Shown piece by piece: positions 5,745-12,615 of a DNA stretch of 12,620 nucleotides. Numbering within the stretch: position 1 is the first letter of the stretch; every line of letters begins with the position of its first letter. Origin of the DNA: Clostridium sp. GTDB taxonomy: Bacteria; Bacillota; Clostridia; Clostridiales; Clostridiaceae. Where the stretch lies: the NCBI GenBank assembly GCA_012511315.1, contig JAAZGI010000383.1:1-12620 (forward strand), read 5' to 3'. The position numbers and the translations under genes are program-made. Below the pieces are notes generated by a model. The model worked only from the letters and a program-made list of their open reading frames with translations. It searched no databases and had not been told where the DNA came from.

Positions 5745-6413
5745 ATGAAACGCATTAATCTGTTCACGGGACATTTCGGAAGCGGTAAGACTGAAATGGC
5801 CATTAATTATGCAAGAAAACTGAAAAAAGACGGTGTTGCTAAAGTAACCATCGTCGATTTGGATATTGTGAATCCATATTTTTGTTCGAGAGATTTGGAG
5901 GATGAGTTAAAAGCAGAGGGAATTCGAATGATTTCTCAAGGACGTCATTTGGCAAATGCTGAGTTGATGGTTGTACCTGGAGAAGTTATGTCTGCTTTTC
6001 AGCAAACGGATCATACGGTGATTTTTGATATTGGTGGCGATGATATGGGAGCCACGGCTTTAGGTCAATATAAAAGATTCTTTGATGAAGGAGACTACGA
6101 AATGTTTTTTGTAGTGAACACCAGCCGACCAATGACAAAGGTGGTTGAAGAAGTCAAAGAGTATCTTGATTCCATTGAAAATGCATCACGTTTAAAGGTC
6201 ACTCAACTGATCAACAATAGTAATATGAGCTATGACACTTCACTAGAGGTAATTCTTCAAGGGGAAGAAGTTATCAAACAACTGTCAGAAATGACAGGAT
6301 TACCACACGCTTTCACAGCCGTGCGTCGTGATTTGGCAGAGGAAGCAAAACAAGTTGTTAAAGGGGAAGTTTTCCCCATCGATATTAACATGAGACCACC
6401 ATGGACCGATTAA
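5745..6413 (+). CDS. P-loop ATP-binding protein linked to 2-oxoacid oxidoreductase
   Basis: A 222-residue soluble P-loop NTPase. Walker A is GHFGSGKTE (9-17), with K15 and T16 as phosphate/Mg ligands. DLDIVNPYFCSRD (38-50) follows the second strand, in the place where MinD/ParA/CobQ-type (SIMIBI-like) ATPases have a switch aspartate. The Walker B-like strand is TVIFDIGGDDMG (about 91-102), and VVNTSRP (123-129) plus QLINNSN (154-160) resemble base-recognition strands. The signature lysine of MinD/ParA walkers (KGG) is absent. The function is not known. It is the first gene of the operon, 19 bp before the ferredoxin subunit, so a role in assembly, maturation or regulation of the oxidoreductase is a reasonable inference. 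GAGGT (5736-5740) precedes the ATG. The last 50 bases contain a GGGGAA-GTT-TTCCCC hairpin (6363-6377). Confidence 0.82.
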   Translation: MKRINLFTGHFGSGKTEMAINYARKLKKDGVAKVTIVDLDIVNPYFCSRDLEDELKAEGIRMISQGRHLANAELMVVPGEVMSAFQQTDHTVIFDIGGDDMGATALGQYKRFFDEGDYEMFFVVNTSRPMTKVVEEVKEYLDSIENASRLKVTQLINNSNMSYDTSLEVILQGEEVIKQLSEMTGLPHAFTAVRRDLAEEAKQVVKGEVFPIDINMRPPWTD

Positions 6414-6432
6414 ATTAGGGGGGAATAGTATA

Positions 6433-6642
6433 ATGCCAAGAGTTGAATTTAGAGAAGAACGTTGCAAAGGTTGCGGCCATTGCGTGAGTGTTTGTCCAGT
6501 TAAAATTATTTCATTTGCTGATCGTTTAAATGATAAGGGGTATAAGCCAGCGACCATTAAGGAAGAATTGATGGATCAGTGTATTGGTTGTACATCTTGT
6601 GGACGTATGTGTCCAGATCTTGTTATCAGTGTTTATAAGTAA
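6433..6642 (+). CDS. 2-oxoacid:ferredoxin oxidoreductase, delta (2[4Fe-4S]) subunit
   Basis: A 69-residue bacterial-type ferredoxin. Two complete CxxCxxCxxxCP clusters are visible: C11, C14, C17, C21 and C50, C53, C56, C60, enough to hold two [4Fe-4S] centres. It is the electron-exit subunit of the oxidoreductase encoded by the next three genes, carrying electrons from the thiamine-diphosphate site to external ferredoxin. The length and gene order (delta first) match four-subunit VOR/KOR enzymes. The ribosome site AGGGGGG (6417-6423) is followed by AATAGTATA and the ATG, nearly the same leader as that of the next gene. Symbols such as vorC or vorD are used inconsistently between databases, so none is given. 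Confidence 0.9.
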   Translation: MPRVEFREERCKGCGHCVSVCPVKIISFADRLNDKGYKPATIKEELMDQCIGCTSCGRMCPDLVISVYK

Positions 6643-6657
6643 AGGGGGAATAGCTAA

Positions 6658-7722
6658 ATGGGAGAAAAAGTACTAATCAAGGGGAATGAAGCCATTGGTG
6701 AAGCGGCCTTACGTGCCGGTTGCCAATGTTTTTTCGGATATCCGATTACTCCGCAAACTGAAGTAGCTGCTTATATGGCAAAGAAAATGCCTAAAATGGG
6801 TCGAGTTTTCTTGCAAGCAGAATCTGAAGTTGCTGCGATTAATATGGTCTATGGAGCTGGTGGAACGGGCGTGCGGGTTATGACGTCTTCATCTTCACCA
6901 GGAATTAGTTTAAAAGCGGAAGGAATTTCATACTGCGCAGGCGCAGAAATTCCATGTGTTATTGTAAACATTGTTCGTGGCGGCCCAGGTCTAGGTGGTA
7001 TTCAGCCGGCACAGTCTGACTATTACCAAGCAACCAAAGCCCTAGGTCACGGTGACTTCTTTGTTCCGGTTTTGGCACCATCATCGATTCAGGAAATGGT
7101 GGATTGCATTGGCGATGCCTTTGATATGGCCGATGAGTACCGTACACCGGTTATGGTGATGGGTGACGGAATGCTTGGTCAGATGATGGAACCTGTAGAA
7201 TTCCATGATCGCGAACAACGTGAATTGCCGGCGAAGGATTGGGCGGCGGACGGTTTAGGCGACCGCACGGAGCACAATGTGATTAACTCCTTGTTCCTAC
7301 AAGCAGATAAGCTGGAACAACATAACCTGAAGCTTTTTAGAAAATATGATGTGATCAAAGAAAAAGAAGTTCGCTATGAGCTTTTTAACTGTGAAGATGC
7401 AGATCTTATTTTGGTAGCTTATGGTACAACGGCTCGTATTTGTAAAAATGCAATCAAATTGGCTGAAGCTGAAGGGCTTAAAGTTGGATTGGTTCGCCCG
7501 ATTTCTTTATGGCCATTCCCTGTGGAAGCCTTTGAAAAGACCATTGATTCCACCAAGCATGGTTTCCTCACCGTTGAAATGTCCATGGGACAGATGGTGG
7601 ATGATGTAAGAATGGCAGTTTTGGGTAGACAACCAGTGGAATTCTATGGACGGACCGGTGGAATGATCCCTACACCAGAAGAAATTCTTGGTAAAATTAA
7701 AGAAATGGCAGGAGGAAAGTAA
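6658..7722 (+). CDS. vorB: 2-oxoacid (probably 2-oxoisovalerate):ferredoxin oxidoreductase, alpha subunit
   Basis: A 354-residue alpha subunit with a pyruvate:ferredoxin oxidoreductase N-domain (about 10-230) and a transketolase-C-like domain (about 248-345). It forms the substrate/thiamine pocket with the beta subunit in oxidative decarboxylation of a 2-oxoacid to acyl-CoA. Seen motifs are GYPITPQTE (27-35), the QAESEVAA glutamates (E55, E57), TSSSSPG (76-82), VNIVRGGPGLG (103-113) and QPAQSDYY (116-123). The symbol follows the common label '3-methyl-2-oxobutanoate dehydrogenase subunit VorB' for this chain; other schemes call it VorA or KorA. A 2-oxoglutarate specificity cannot be excluded from sequence, but ptb and two buk genes next door favour branched-chain 2-oxoacids. 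GGGGG (6644-6648) precedes the ATG after the delta stop. Confidence 0.88.
   Translation: MGEKVLIKGNEAIGEAALRAGCQCFFGYPITPQTEVAAYMAKKMPKMGRVFLQAESEVAAINMVYGAGGTGVRVMTSSSSPGISLKAEGISYCAGAEIPCVIVNIVRGGPGLGGIQPAQSDYYQATKALGHGDFFVPVLAPSSIQEMVDCIGDAFDMADEYRTPVMVMGDGMLGQMMEPVEFHDREQRELPAKDWAADGLGDRTEHNVINSLFLQADKLEQHNLKLFRKYDVIKEKEVRYELFNCEDADLILVAYGTTARICKNAIKLAEAEGLKVGLVRPISLWPFPVEAFEKTIDSTKHGFLTVEMSMGQMVDDVRMAVLGRQPVEFYGRTGGMIPTPEEILGKIKEMAGGK
7710..7715 (+). promoter_or_regulatory. Ribosome site that fixes the beta-subunit start
   Basis: AGGAGG lies at 7710-7715, inside the alpha-subunit end and 8 bases before ATG 7724. It decides for that ATG over an in-frame TTG at 7688, which has no ribosome site in front and would add 12 residues not expected in the family. 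Confidence 0.85.
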
Positions 7723-7723
7723 A

Positions 7724-8506
7724 ATGCAGAAAACAGATACAAAAGAAATGAAAGTTCTCTTCCAGCCAACCAAAGCCATGCTTGATGTTCCAACCCATTA
7801 CTGTCCAGGATGTACCCACGGTACCATCCATCGTCTAGTGGGAGAAGTGTTGGAAGAATTAAATATATTAGAAAAAACCATTGGTGTTGCACCAGTTGGT
7901 TGCTCAGTATTAGCTTACGATTACTTTGCTTGTGATATGTTTGAAGCGGCTCACGGAAGAGCACCAGCCGTTGCAACAGGAATCAAACGCTCAAATCCTG
8001 ATAAGGTTGTCTTTACCTATCAAGGAGACGGTGATATTGCGGCGATTGGAACAGCCGAAGCAGTCCACGCAGCCGCTCGTGGGGAACAAATTGTAACCAT
8101 ATTTGTAAATAACTGTATTTACGGCATGACCGGAGGTCAGATGGCTCCAACCACCCTACCAGGTCAGGTGACAGAAACATCACCCTACGGACGTGATACA
8201 GCAACCCAAGGTTTCCCCATTCAATTCTCTGAAATGATTGCGCAATTAGAAGGTGCCTACTATGTTGAACGGGTATCAGCCGATTCTGTTGCTAATTTAG
8301 CCAAAACCAAACGAGCCATAAAAAAAGCCTTCCAAAATGCGATTGCAGGAAAAGGCTACAATATGGTTGAGGTTCTTTCGATTTGTCCTACCAACTGGGG
8401 TTTAAATCCTCAAGAGTCTATGGATTGGCTAAGAAATAATATGATGCCATTCTATACCTTAGGAGTTAAAAAGGACAAAGATGCTCAGGCGAAGGAGGCA
8501 AAATAA
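7724..8506 (+). CDS. 2-oxoacid:ferredoxin oxidoreductase, beta (thiamine-diphosphate) subunit
   Basis: A 260-residue TPP-binding beta subunit. Numbering from ATG 7724: C27 and C30 (HYCPGC), C60 (PVGCS) and C211 (SICPTNWG) are the four cysteines that in VOR/KOR-type beta subunits hold a proximal [4Fe-4S] cluster. The diphosphate-Mg motif is GDGDIAAIG (91-99) with the following NN (119-120) and YGMTGGQ (123-129). The catalytic pocket is completed by the alpha subunit. The start overlaps the alpha stop by sharing AA of the TAA region (alpha ends 7722, start 7724), and the gamma subunit begins immediately after the stop at 8507, so expression is tightly coupled. The C-terminal tail is rich in Lys, Asp and Ala and looks disordered. 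Length and motifs are intact. Confidence 0.92.
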   Translation: MQKTDTKEMKVLFQPTKAMLDVPTHYCPGCTHGTIHRLVGEVLEELNILEKTIGVAPVGCSVLAYDYFACDMFEAAHGRAPAVATGIKRSNPDKVVFTYQGDGDIAAIGTAEAVHAAARGEQIVTIFVNNCIYGMTGGQMAPTTLPGQVTETSPYGRDTATQGFPIQFSEMIAQLEGAYYVERVSADSVANLAKTKRAIKKAFQNAIAGKGYNMVEVLSICPTNWGLNPQESMDWLRNNMMPFYTLGVKKDKDAQAKEAK

Positions 8507-9037
8507 ATGAAACAGCAGGAAATTATTTTTGCAGGTTTCGGCGGACAGGGAATCTTATCCATGGGTAAATTTCTAGCCTACGCCGGTATGGACGAAAATA
8601 TGAAGGTTACTTGGTGTCCTTCTTATGGACCAGAAATGCGGGGAGGTACCGCCAACTGTTCGGTTATTCTGTCAGACGGTGAAATTGGATCCCCAGTTGT
8701 AACGGCTCCAGACTCTGTGATCGTTATGAACAAGCCTTCCTTTGATAAGTTTGAATCCACCATTAAACCAGGTGGCTTGCTCGTCATGGATTCCGATTTG
8801 ATTTCAGGAGAATCCAAACGCACAGACATTACCGTAATCAAGATTCCAGCTCAGTCTATTGCTGAAGAAATCGGCTCCAAGACCATTGCGAACATGGTTT
8901 TACTAGGTGCCTTGGTCAAGCAGACAGGGATTGTTCCCACAGAAGCTTTATTAAAAGCTTTAAAAGAGCATGGTAAGGAACGCTTCTATTCCGCCAATGA
9001 ATTGGCCATTAGCAAAGGCATGGAATACACAAAATAA
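8507..9037 (+). CDS. 2-oxoacid:ferredoxin oxidoreductase, gamma subunit
   Basis: A 176-residue subunit of the POR/KOR gamma family, the usual size for the separate gamma chain. The N-terminal strand-loop AGFGGQGI (9-16) and SYGPEMRGGTANCSV (39-53) are family signatures; this domain takes part in CoA handling and dimer contacts in related enzymes. The ATG directly follows the beta-subunit TAA, with AAGGAGG (8492-8498) eight bases upstream. It is the last gene of the operon and is followed by a strong terminator. Together with delta, alpha and beta it makes a complete four-subunit enzyme producing acyl-CoA, CO2 and reduced ferredoxin. No aminotransferase or extra ferredoxin gene follows. Confidence 0.92.
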   Translation: MKQQEIIFAGFGGQGILSMGKFLAYAGMDENMKVTWCPSYGPEMRGGTANCSVILSDGEIGSPVVTAPDSVIVMNKPSFDKFESTIKPGGLLVMDSDLISGESKRTDITVIKIPAQSIAEEIGSKTIANMVLLGALVKQTGIVPTEALLKALKEHGKERFYSANELAISKGMEYTK

Positions 9038-9055
9038 TTATTAGTAGAACTATTA

Positions 9056-9108
9056 AATAGAAAAAGCACTTCGGACTGCAGAGAGCAGTCTGAAGTGCTT
9101 TTTCTATT
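9056..9108 (+). terminator. Strong intrinsic terminator of the oxidoreductase operon
   Basis: Arms 9056-9079 and 9085-9108 pair over 24 bp with a single G-U wobble (9073/9091) around a 5-base loop AGAGA (9080-9084). The GC-rich core GCACTTCGGACTGC is followed on the 3' side by GCTTTTTCT, a good U-tract. It begins 18 bases after the gamma-subunit stop, ending the operon and separating it from the transporter genes. Confidence 0.93.
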
Positions 9109-9484
9109 ATGCCCATTGTTAATTTTAAAATAGAAAGAATTGAACTCTAATACATTCTCAAAAACAACTTATGTGAAAATCAGAGTTAATGAACTCTTGC
9201 ATTAGCTTTGCTCCTTTTTAATTAGCTTAAGGATGTTATTTTATGATGTCGTACACTTCTTTTACAGGTGAAAAGAAAGTTAAAATGAGTTTTTCGGTTT
9301 TAAAATGAAAACTTCATATTTCTCGAGGGATTATTCATGGAAAAAATTAGAATTTAGGGTGAAAGCAGCTAAAAATATTCGTATCTAAAATTTTTCGAGA
9401 TCTAAAGCAAATTTTTTTCAATCAATTGCATCATCCTTAACAGTTGATACTTATTAAAAGTGAATTTTTTGAGGAGGAAACATT

Positions 9485-9526
9485 ATGTTTTTTAATGAAA
9501 GTGAAATTAAAAGGGGGCATTTGTAA
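9485..9526 (+). CDS. Micro-ORF (13 codons) with a near-ideal ribosome site
   Basis: GAGGAGGA (9471-9478) is followed after 6 bases by ATG 9485, giving MFFNESEIKRGHL and a TAA. Spacing and strength of the ribosome site are as good as any in the window, which is why it is listed. It overlaps in another frame the 29-codon ORF at 9495. It could be a leader peptide, the remnant of a gene start, or chance. The best opp promoter lies downstream of it, so it would not be on that transcript. No homology is recognised. Confidence 0.25.
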   Translation: MFFNESEIKRGHL

Positions 9527-9584
9527 CGGAATTACTGTGATTATATTTATATCATTAACCCTTCAACGAGTTAAGTGTGTATAA
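9495..9584 (+). CDS. Micro-ORF (29 codons), signal-peptide-like
   Basis: ATG 9495 opens MKVKLKGGICNGITVIIFISL followed by eight more residues and a TAA. A basic N-terminus plus a hydrophobic run (ITVIIFISLTL) looks like a signal peptide or a tiny membrane protein. The ribosome site at 9471-9478 is 16 bases away, too far to be ideal. The place just before oppB is where a gene for a substrate-binding lipoprotein could have stood, so it may be the remnant of one; there is no lipobox, so this is speculative. Confidence 0.22.
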   Translation: MKVKLKGGICNGITVIIFISLTLQRVKCV

Positions 9585-9607
9585 AGTGAGAATCTGTTAA
9601 TAAAATT

Positions 9608-9636
9608 TTGACAATATCAAGTCCTAGTGCAATAAT
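9608..9636 (+). promoter_or_regulatory. Near-consensus sigma-A promoter of the opp operon
   Basis: TTGACA (9608-9613) is a perfect -35 box, followed after exactly 17 bases by AATAAT (9631-9636), one mismatch from TATAAT. TGC directly before it (9628-9630) supplies an extended -10. Transcription would start near 9643, leaving a leader of about 45 bases before oppB. This is the best promoter in the window. Confidence 0.78.
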
Positions 9637-9686
9637 TATGCTAATAACTACTATTAAAGCACAGCTATTGGATTGGGGGAGATGTA

Positions 9687-10616
9687 ATGTCCAAGTATAT
9701 CATCAAACGACTGATCATGAGCATCATTACAATATGGCTCATCATCACCTTGGTATTTTTTTTAATGCGGTTAATGCCAGGAAGTCCGTTTACTAGTGAA
9801 CGGAATGTACCACCGCAGGTTCTTGAGAACATGAAAGCACAATTTGGTATGGACAAACCGGTATGGGAGCAATATCTAATGTATATGAAGGGATTACTGA
9901 AAGGTGATCTTGGACCAATGCTTCGTAAGCCTGGTCGAATGGTTTCGGACTATATTGTATATTTATTTCCAGCATCAGCTAAGCTGGGGGCCGTAGCAGT
10001 TGTTACAGCTTTAGTTTTTGGTATGGTTCTTGGAGTTTTGGCTGCTTTTAATCAAGGCAAATTAATTGACCGTTTGGTTATGATTATTGCCACCGTCGGA
10101 ATTTCGGTTCCTGGATTTGTTTTGGCCTCCTTATTACTTCTTTTCGTAGGGTTAAAATTAGACCTTTTGCCCGTCACGGGACTAACGAGTTGGAAACATT
10201 ACATTTTGCCGGCCTTGTCTTTAGCTGGATATCCCATAGCCTTCATTGCTCGACTAACCCGGTCGAGGTTGTTGGATGTTTTAAAGTCTGACTATATTCG
10301 TACAGCCCGGGCTAAAGGAATTAAAGATCGTAAAGTTATTATGAAACATGCTTTGCGTAACACATTAATTCCTGTGGTAACTTATGTTGGACCATTAGTT
10401 GCAGGGATTTTAACAGGCTCTTTTGCAATTGAGGGAATATTCTCCATTCCTGGACTTGGTCGAGAGTTCGTGTCGGCTATACAGCAACGTGACTACACTA
10501 TGCTCCAAGGAGTCATTATCTTCTATGCGACCTTCCTGATTTTGTTGAACTTCTTTACGGACATCCTTTATGTGGTCATAGATCCAAGGATTAAGATTGA
10601 CGGATCGGAGGCATAA
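9687..10616 (+). CDS. oppB: Oligopeptide/dipeptide ABC transporter permease OppB
   Basis: A 309-residue inner-membrane permease of the OppB/DppB family. The N-terminal membrane helix (about 9-30) is followed by the family stretch RLMPGSPF, an extracytoplasmic region with GDLGPMLRKPG (about 73-83), then further hydrophobic segments at about 98-120, 130-157, 172-190, 228-250 and 272-298. The cytoplasmic EAA loop that contacts the ATPases is DYIRTARAKGIKDRKVIMKH (202-221), continuing to RNTLIPV. GGGGGAG (9675-9681) sits 5 bases before the ATG. It heads the operon; oppC starts two bases after its stop. Opp, Dpp and App permeases cannot be separated by sequence reading, so the solute is 'peptide, probably'; nickel-type relatives are less likely. 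Confidence 0.88.
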   Translation: MSKYIIKRLIMSIITIWLIITLVFFLMRLMPGSPFTSERNVPPQVLENMKAQFGMDKPVWEQYLMYMKGLLKGDLGPMLRKPGRMVSDYIVYLFPASAKLGAVAVVTALVFGMVLGVLAAFNQGKLIDRLVMIIATVGISVPGFVLASLLLLFVGLKLDLLPVTGLTSWKHYILPALSLAGYPIAFIARLTRSRLLDVLKSDYIRTARAKGIKDRKVIMKHALRNTLIPVVTYVGPLVAGILTGSFAIEGIFSIPGLGREFVSAIQQRDYTMLQGVIIFYATFLILLNFFTDILYVVIDPRIKIDGSEA

Positions 10617-10618
10617 AA

Positions 10619-11581
10619 ATGGAAAACTTACATAAAAATTTGGATGTGGCCAACTTAGAGTTAGAGCAAGATTCCTTTGAAGTACTTGAAAAGTCAGCTG
10701 GCTTAGATGCCGAAGAAATTCTTCGACCAGCCACTACCTACTGGCAGGACTCTTGGAGACGATTTAAATCGAATAAACTGGCCCTAATTAGTATGTTATT
10801 TATTATCATTGCTACCTTTGCATCGTTTCTGGTTCCAGCGGTTTGGAAATATGACCTGGCTACCATTGACTTTTCTAGAATCAATCTAAAACCTAATTTT
10901 GATCATTTATTCGGAACAGACTTTTATGGTCGGGATATCTTTGTCCGAGTGATGTACGGGATGCGAATTTCATTGATCATTGCCTTTGCAGCGACCATTC
11001 TTAATCTGGTCATTGGTGTCCTTTATGGTTCCATTGCAGGATTTGCAGGTGGTCGTGTGGATGCACTGATGATGCGATTTGTAGATATCCTCTATTCAGT
11101 ACCGATGCAAATATACGTCATTTTGATTATGGTTGCCATGGGCGACAATAAGGCGGGAATACTCCCTATTGTTATCGCTCTAGGTGTTGCATCGTGGTTG
11201 TCGATGGCTCGAATTGTCCGCGGTGAGACCATGCAACTAAAAGAGTCGGAATTTGTTTTAGCGGCAAAAACATTGGGCGCAAAAAACCGACGAATTCTTT
11301 TTAAGCATCTTTTACCCAATGCCATGTCTTCGATTATTGTTACAGCGACACTTTTAATTCCCTCAGCTATTTTCACGGAATCCTTTCTTTCCTATATAGG
11401 AATTGGGATTTCGCCTCCAGAAGCATCTCTAGGAACTTTGGTGGCTGAAGCGATGCAAATTTATCAACAGCAACCGTATCAATTAATCATTCCAGCTTTA
11501 GCAATATCATTAATAATTTTTGCGTTCAATCTTCTCGGTGATGGGCTACGTGATGCTCTAGATCCGAAGATGTCACGATAG
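10619..11581 (+). CDS. oppC: Oligopeptide/dipeptide ABC transporter permease OppC
   Basis: A 320-residue second permease that pairs with OppB to form the membrane channel. An acidic cytoplasmic N-terminal tail (1-40) precedes the OppC N-domain helix (about 54-75). HLFGTDFYGRDIFVRVMYGMR (96-116) is the OppC/DppC signature. More membrane segments lie at about 117-142, 163-200, 236-260 and 288-310. The EAA loop is EFVLAAKTLGAKNRRILFKH (211-230) followed by LLPN. The sequence ends LLGDGLRDALDPK, typical of the family. GGAGG (10607-10611) inside the oppB end serves the ATG, and oppD follows after 11 bases. Length and motifs are normal. The acidic tail is somewhat long but usual for OppC-type proteins. 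Confidence 0.9.
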   Translation: MENLHKNLDVANLELEQDSFEVLEKSAGLDAEEILRPATTYWQDSWRRFKSNKLALISMLFIIIATFASFLVPAVWKYDLATIDFSRINLKPNFDHLFGTDFYGRDIFVRVMYGMRISLIIAFAATILNLVIGVLYGSIAGFAGGRVDALMMRFVDILYSVPMQIYVILIMVAMGDNKAGILPIVIALGVASWLSMARIVRGETMQLKESEFVLAAKTLGAKNRRILFKHLLPNAMSSIIVTATLLIPSAIFTESFLSYIGIGISPPEASLGTLVAEAMQIYQQQPYQLIIPALAISLIIFAFNLLGDGLRDALDPKMSR

Positions 11582-11592
11582 GAGGAGGCACC

Positions 11593-12615
11593 ATGGGAAA
11601 CTTACTAGAAATTAGAAACCTCCACACCAGCTTTTATATTCATGCTGGTATTGTTCAAGCAATTCGTGGTATAGACATTGATTTGGAGCGAGGAGAAGCC
11701 ATTGGAATTGTTGGTGAGTCTGGCTCTGGAAAATCTGTTGCCATGATGAGTGTTTTGCGCTTATTGGATGCCAACGGGAAAATTACCGAAGGCAGTATAA
11801 AGTTTGATGGCAAAGAGCTTACCACCATGACCGATGATCAAATCCGTAAAATTCGAGGCAATGAAATTGGTATGATCTTCCAAGATCCTATGACGAGTTT
11901 AAACCCAGTTTATACCATTGGCACTCAATTGACTGAACCGTTAATGGAGCATCGAGGCATGAGTCGATCACAGGCCAATGTAGTTGCCATTGAAATGATG
12001 AAAAAAGTGGGGATTCCGAGTCCGGAAAAACGACTTAAACAGTACCCTCATGAGTTTTCCGGTGGAATGCGTCAACGAGTCATGGTTGCCATGGCATTAA
12101 TTTGCGAACCAAAATTAATTATTGCTGATGAACCGACCACTGCTTTAGACGTAACCATTCAAGCACAAATTCTTGAATTAATGAAAAAACTGAAGGAAGA
12201 CACAGGGACTTCAATTATTTTAATTACCCATGATTTGGGAGTAGTTGCAGATGTTTGCAGCCGGATCAATGTCATGTATGGCGGAACCTTAGTTGAAAAA
12301 GGATCTGTTGACGATATTTTCTATCGGCCCAAGCATCCTTATACCGTGGGACTTTTAAACTCCGTTCCCAACCCAAAAGCAGGAGCCAAAGAAAAGCTCA
12401 TTCCAATTGATGGAACACCACCTGATTTAATTAAACCGCCAACTGGATGCCCTTTTGCTGCTCGTTGTGGCTTCGCCATGAAAATATGTGTTACAACGCG
12501 TCCACCGCTTTTCTCTGTGGGAGAAGACCATGAGGCGGCTTGCTGGCTTAACCATAGCGATGCCCCAAAAGTTAATCTTAGAGGAGGTGATGATGTTGGG
12601 AAAAACAATGAATAG
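11593..12615 (+). CDS. oppD: Oligopeptide/dipeptide ABC transporter ATPase OppD
   Basis: A 340-residue ATP-binding subunit on the cytoplasmic face, forming a heterodimer with OppF. Walker A is GESGSGKS (41-48), the Q-loop is Q97 (FQDP), the ABC signature is FSGGMRQR (155-162), Walker B is LIIADEP (175-181) and the H-loop is H213. The C-terminal oligopeptide-transporter domain (from about 232) includes RPKHPYTVGLL and four cysteines: C286, C292, C299 and C317 (GCPFAARC...C...C). These are conserved in this subfamily and could bind a metal or Fe-S cluster. AGGAGG just before 11593 (11581-11586) serves the start. The 3' end overlaps the start of oppF by 23 bases. Confidence 0.93.
   Translation: MGNLLEIRNLHTSFYIHAGIVQAIRGIDIDLERGEAIGIVGESGSGKSVAMMSVLRLLDANGKITEGSIKFDGKELTTMTDDQIRKIRGNEIGMIFQDPMTSLNPVYTIGTQLTEPLMEHRGMSRSQANVVAIEMMKKVGIPSPEKRLKQYPHEFSGGMRQRVMVAMALICEPKLIIADEPTTALDVTIQAQILELMKKLKEDTGTSIILITHDLGVVADVCSRINVMYGGTLVEKGSVDDIFYRPKHPYTVGLLNSVPNPKAGAKEKLIPIDGTPPDLIKPPTGCPFAARCGFAMKICVTTRPPLFSVGEDHEAACWLNHSDAPKVNLRGGDDVGKNNE

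Larger units (their letters stand above)
9109..9607. other. AT-rich intergenic stretch
   Basis: About 500 bases between the terminator and the opp promoter. No long ORF or RNA gene is recognised on either strand. Visible items are AGAGTT-AATG-AACTCT (9182-9197), a perfect 6-bp hairpin whose right half is also found as TGAACTCT near 9142; many A/T runs; and a strong ribosome-site-like GAGGAGGA (9471-9478) with two overlapping micro-ORFs behind it (listed separately). The stretch may be the decayed remains of a gene or a long regulatory region. Confidence 0.6.

Noticed and set aside
7688..7723. TTG start extending the beta subunit by 12 residues
   Set aside because: No ribosome site in front; AGGAGG at 7710-7715 is ideally spaced for ATG 7724, and the extension lies wholly inside the alpha-subunit gene.
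7644..7976. Minus-strand ORF opposite the alpha/beta subunit junction
   Set aside because: Runs against two genuine genes and has no family motif.
9608..9796. Plus-strand 62-codon ORF overlapping the opp promoter and oppB start
   Set aside because: Begins with a TTG inside the -35 box, lacks a ribosome site and overlaps oppB in another frame.
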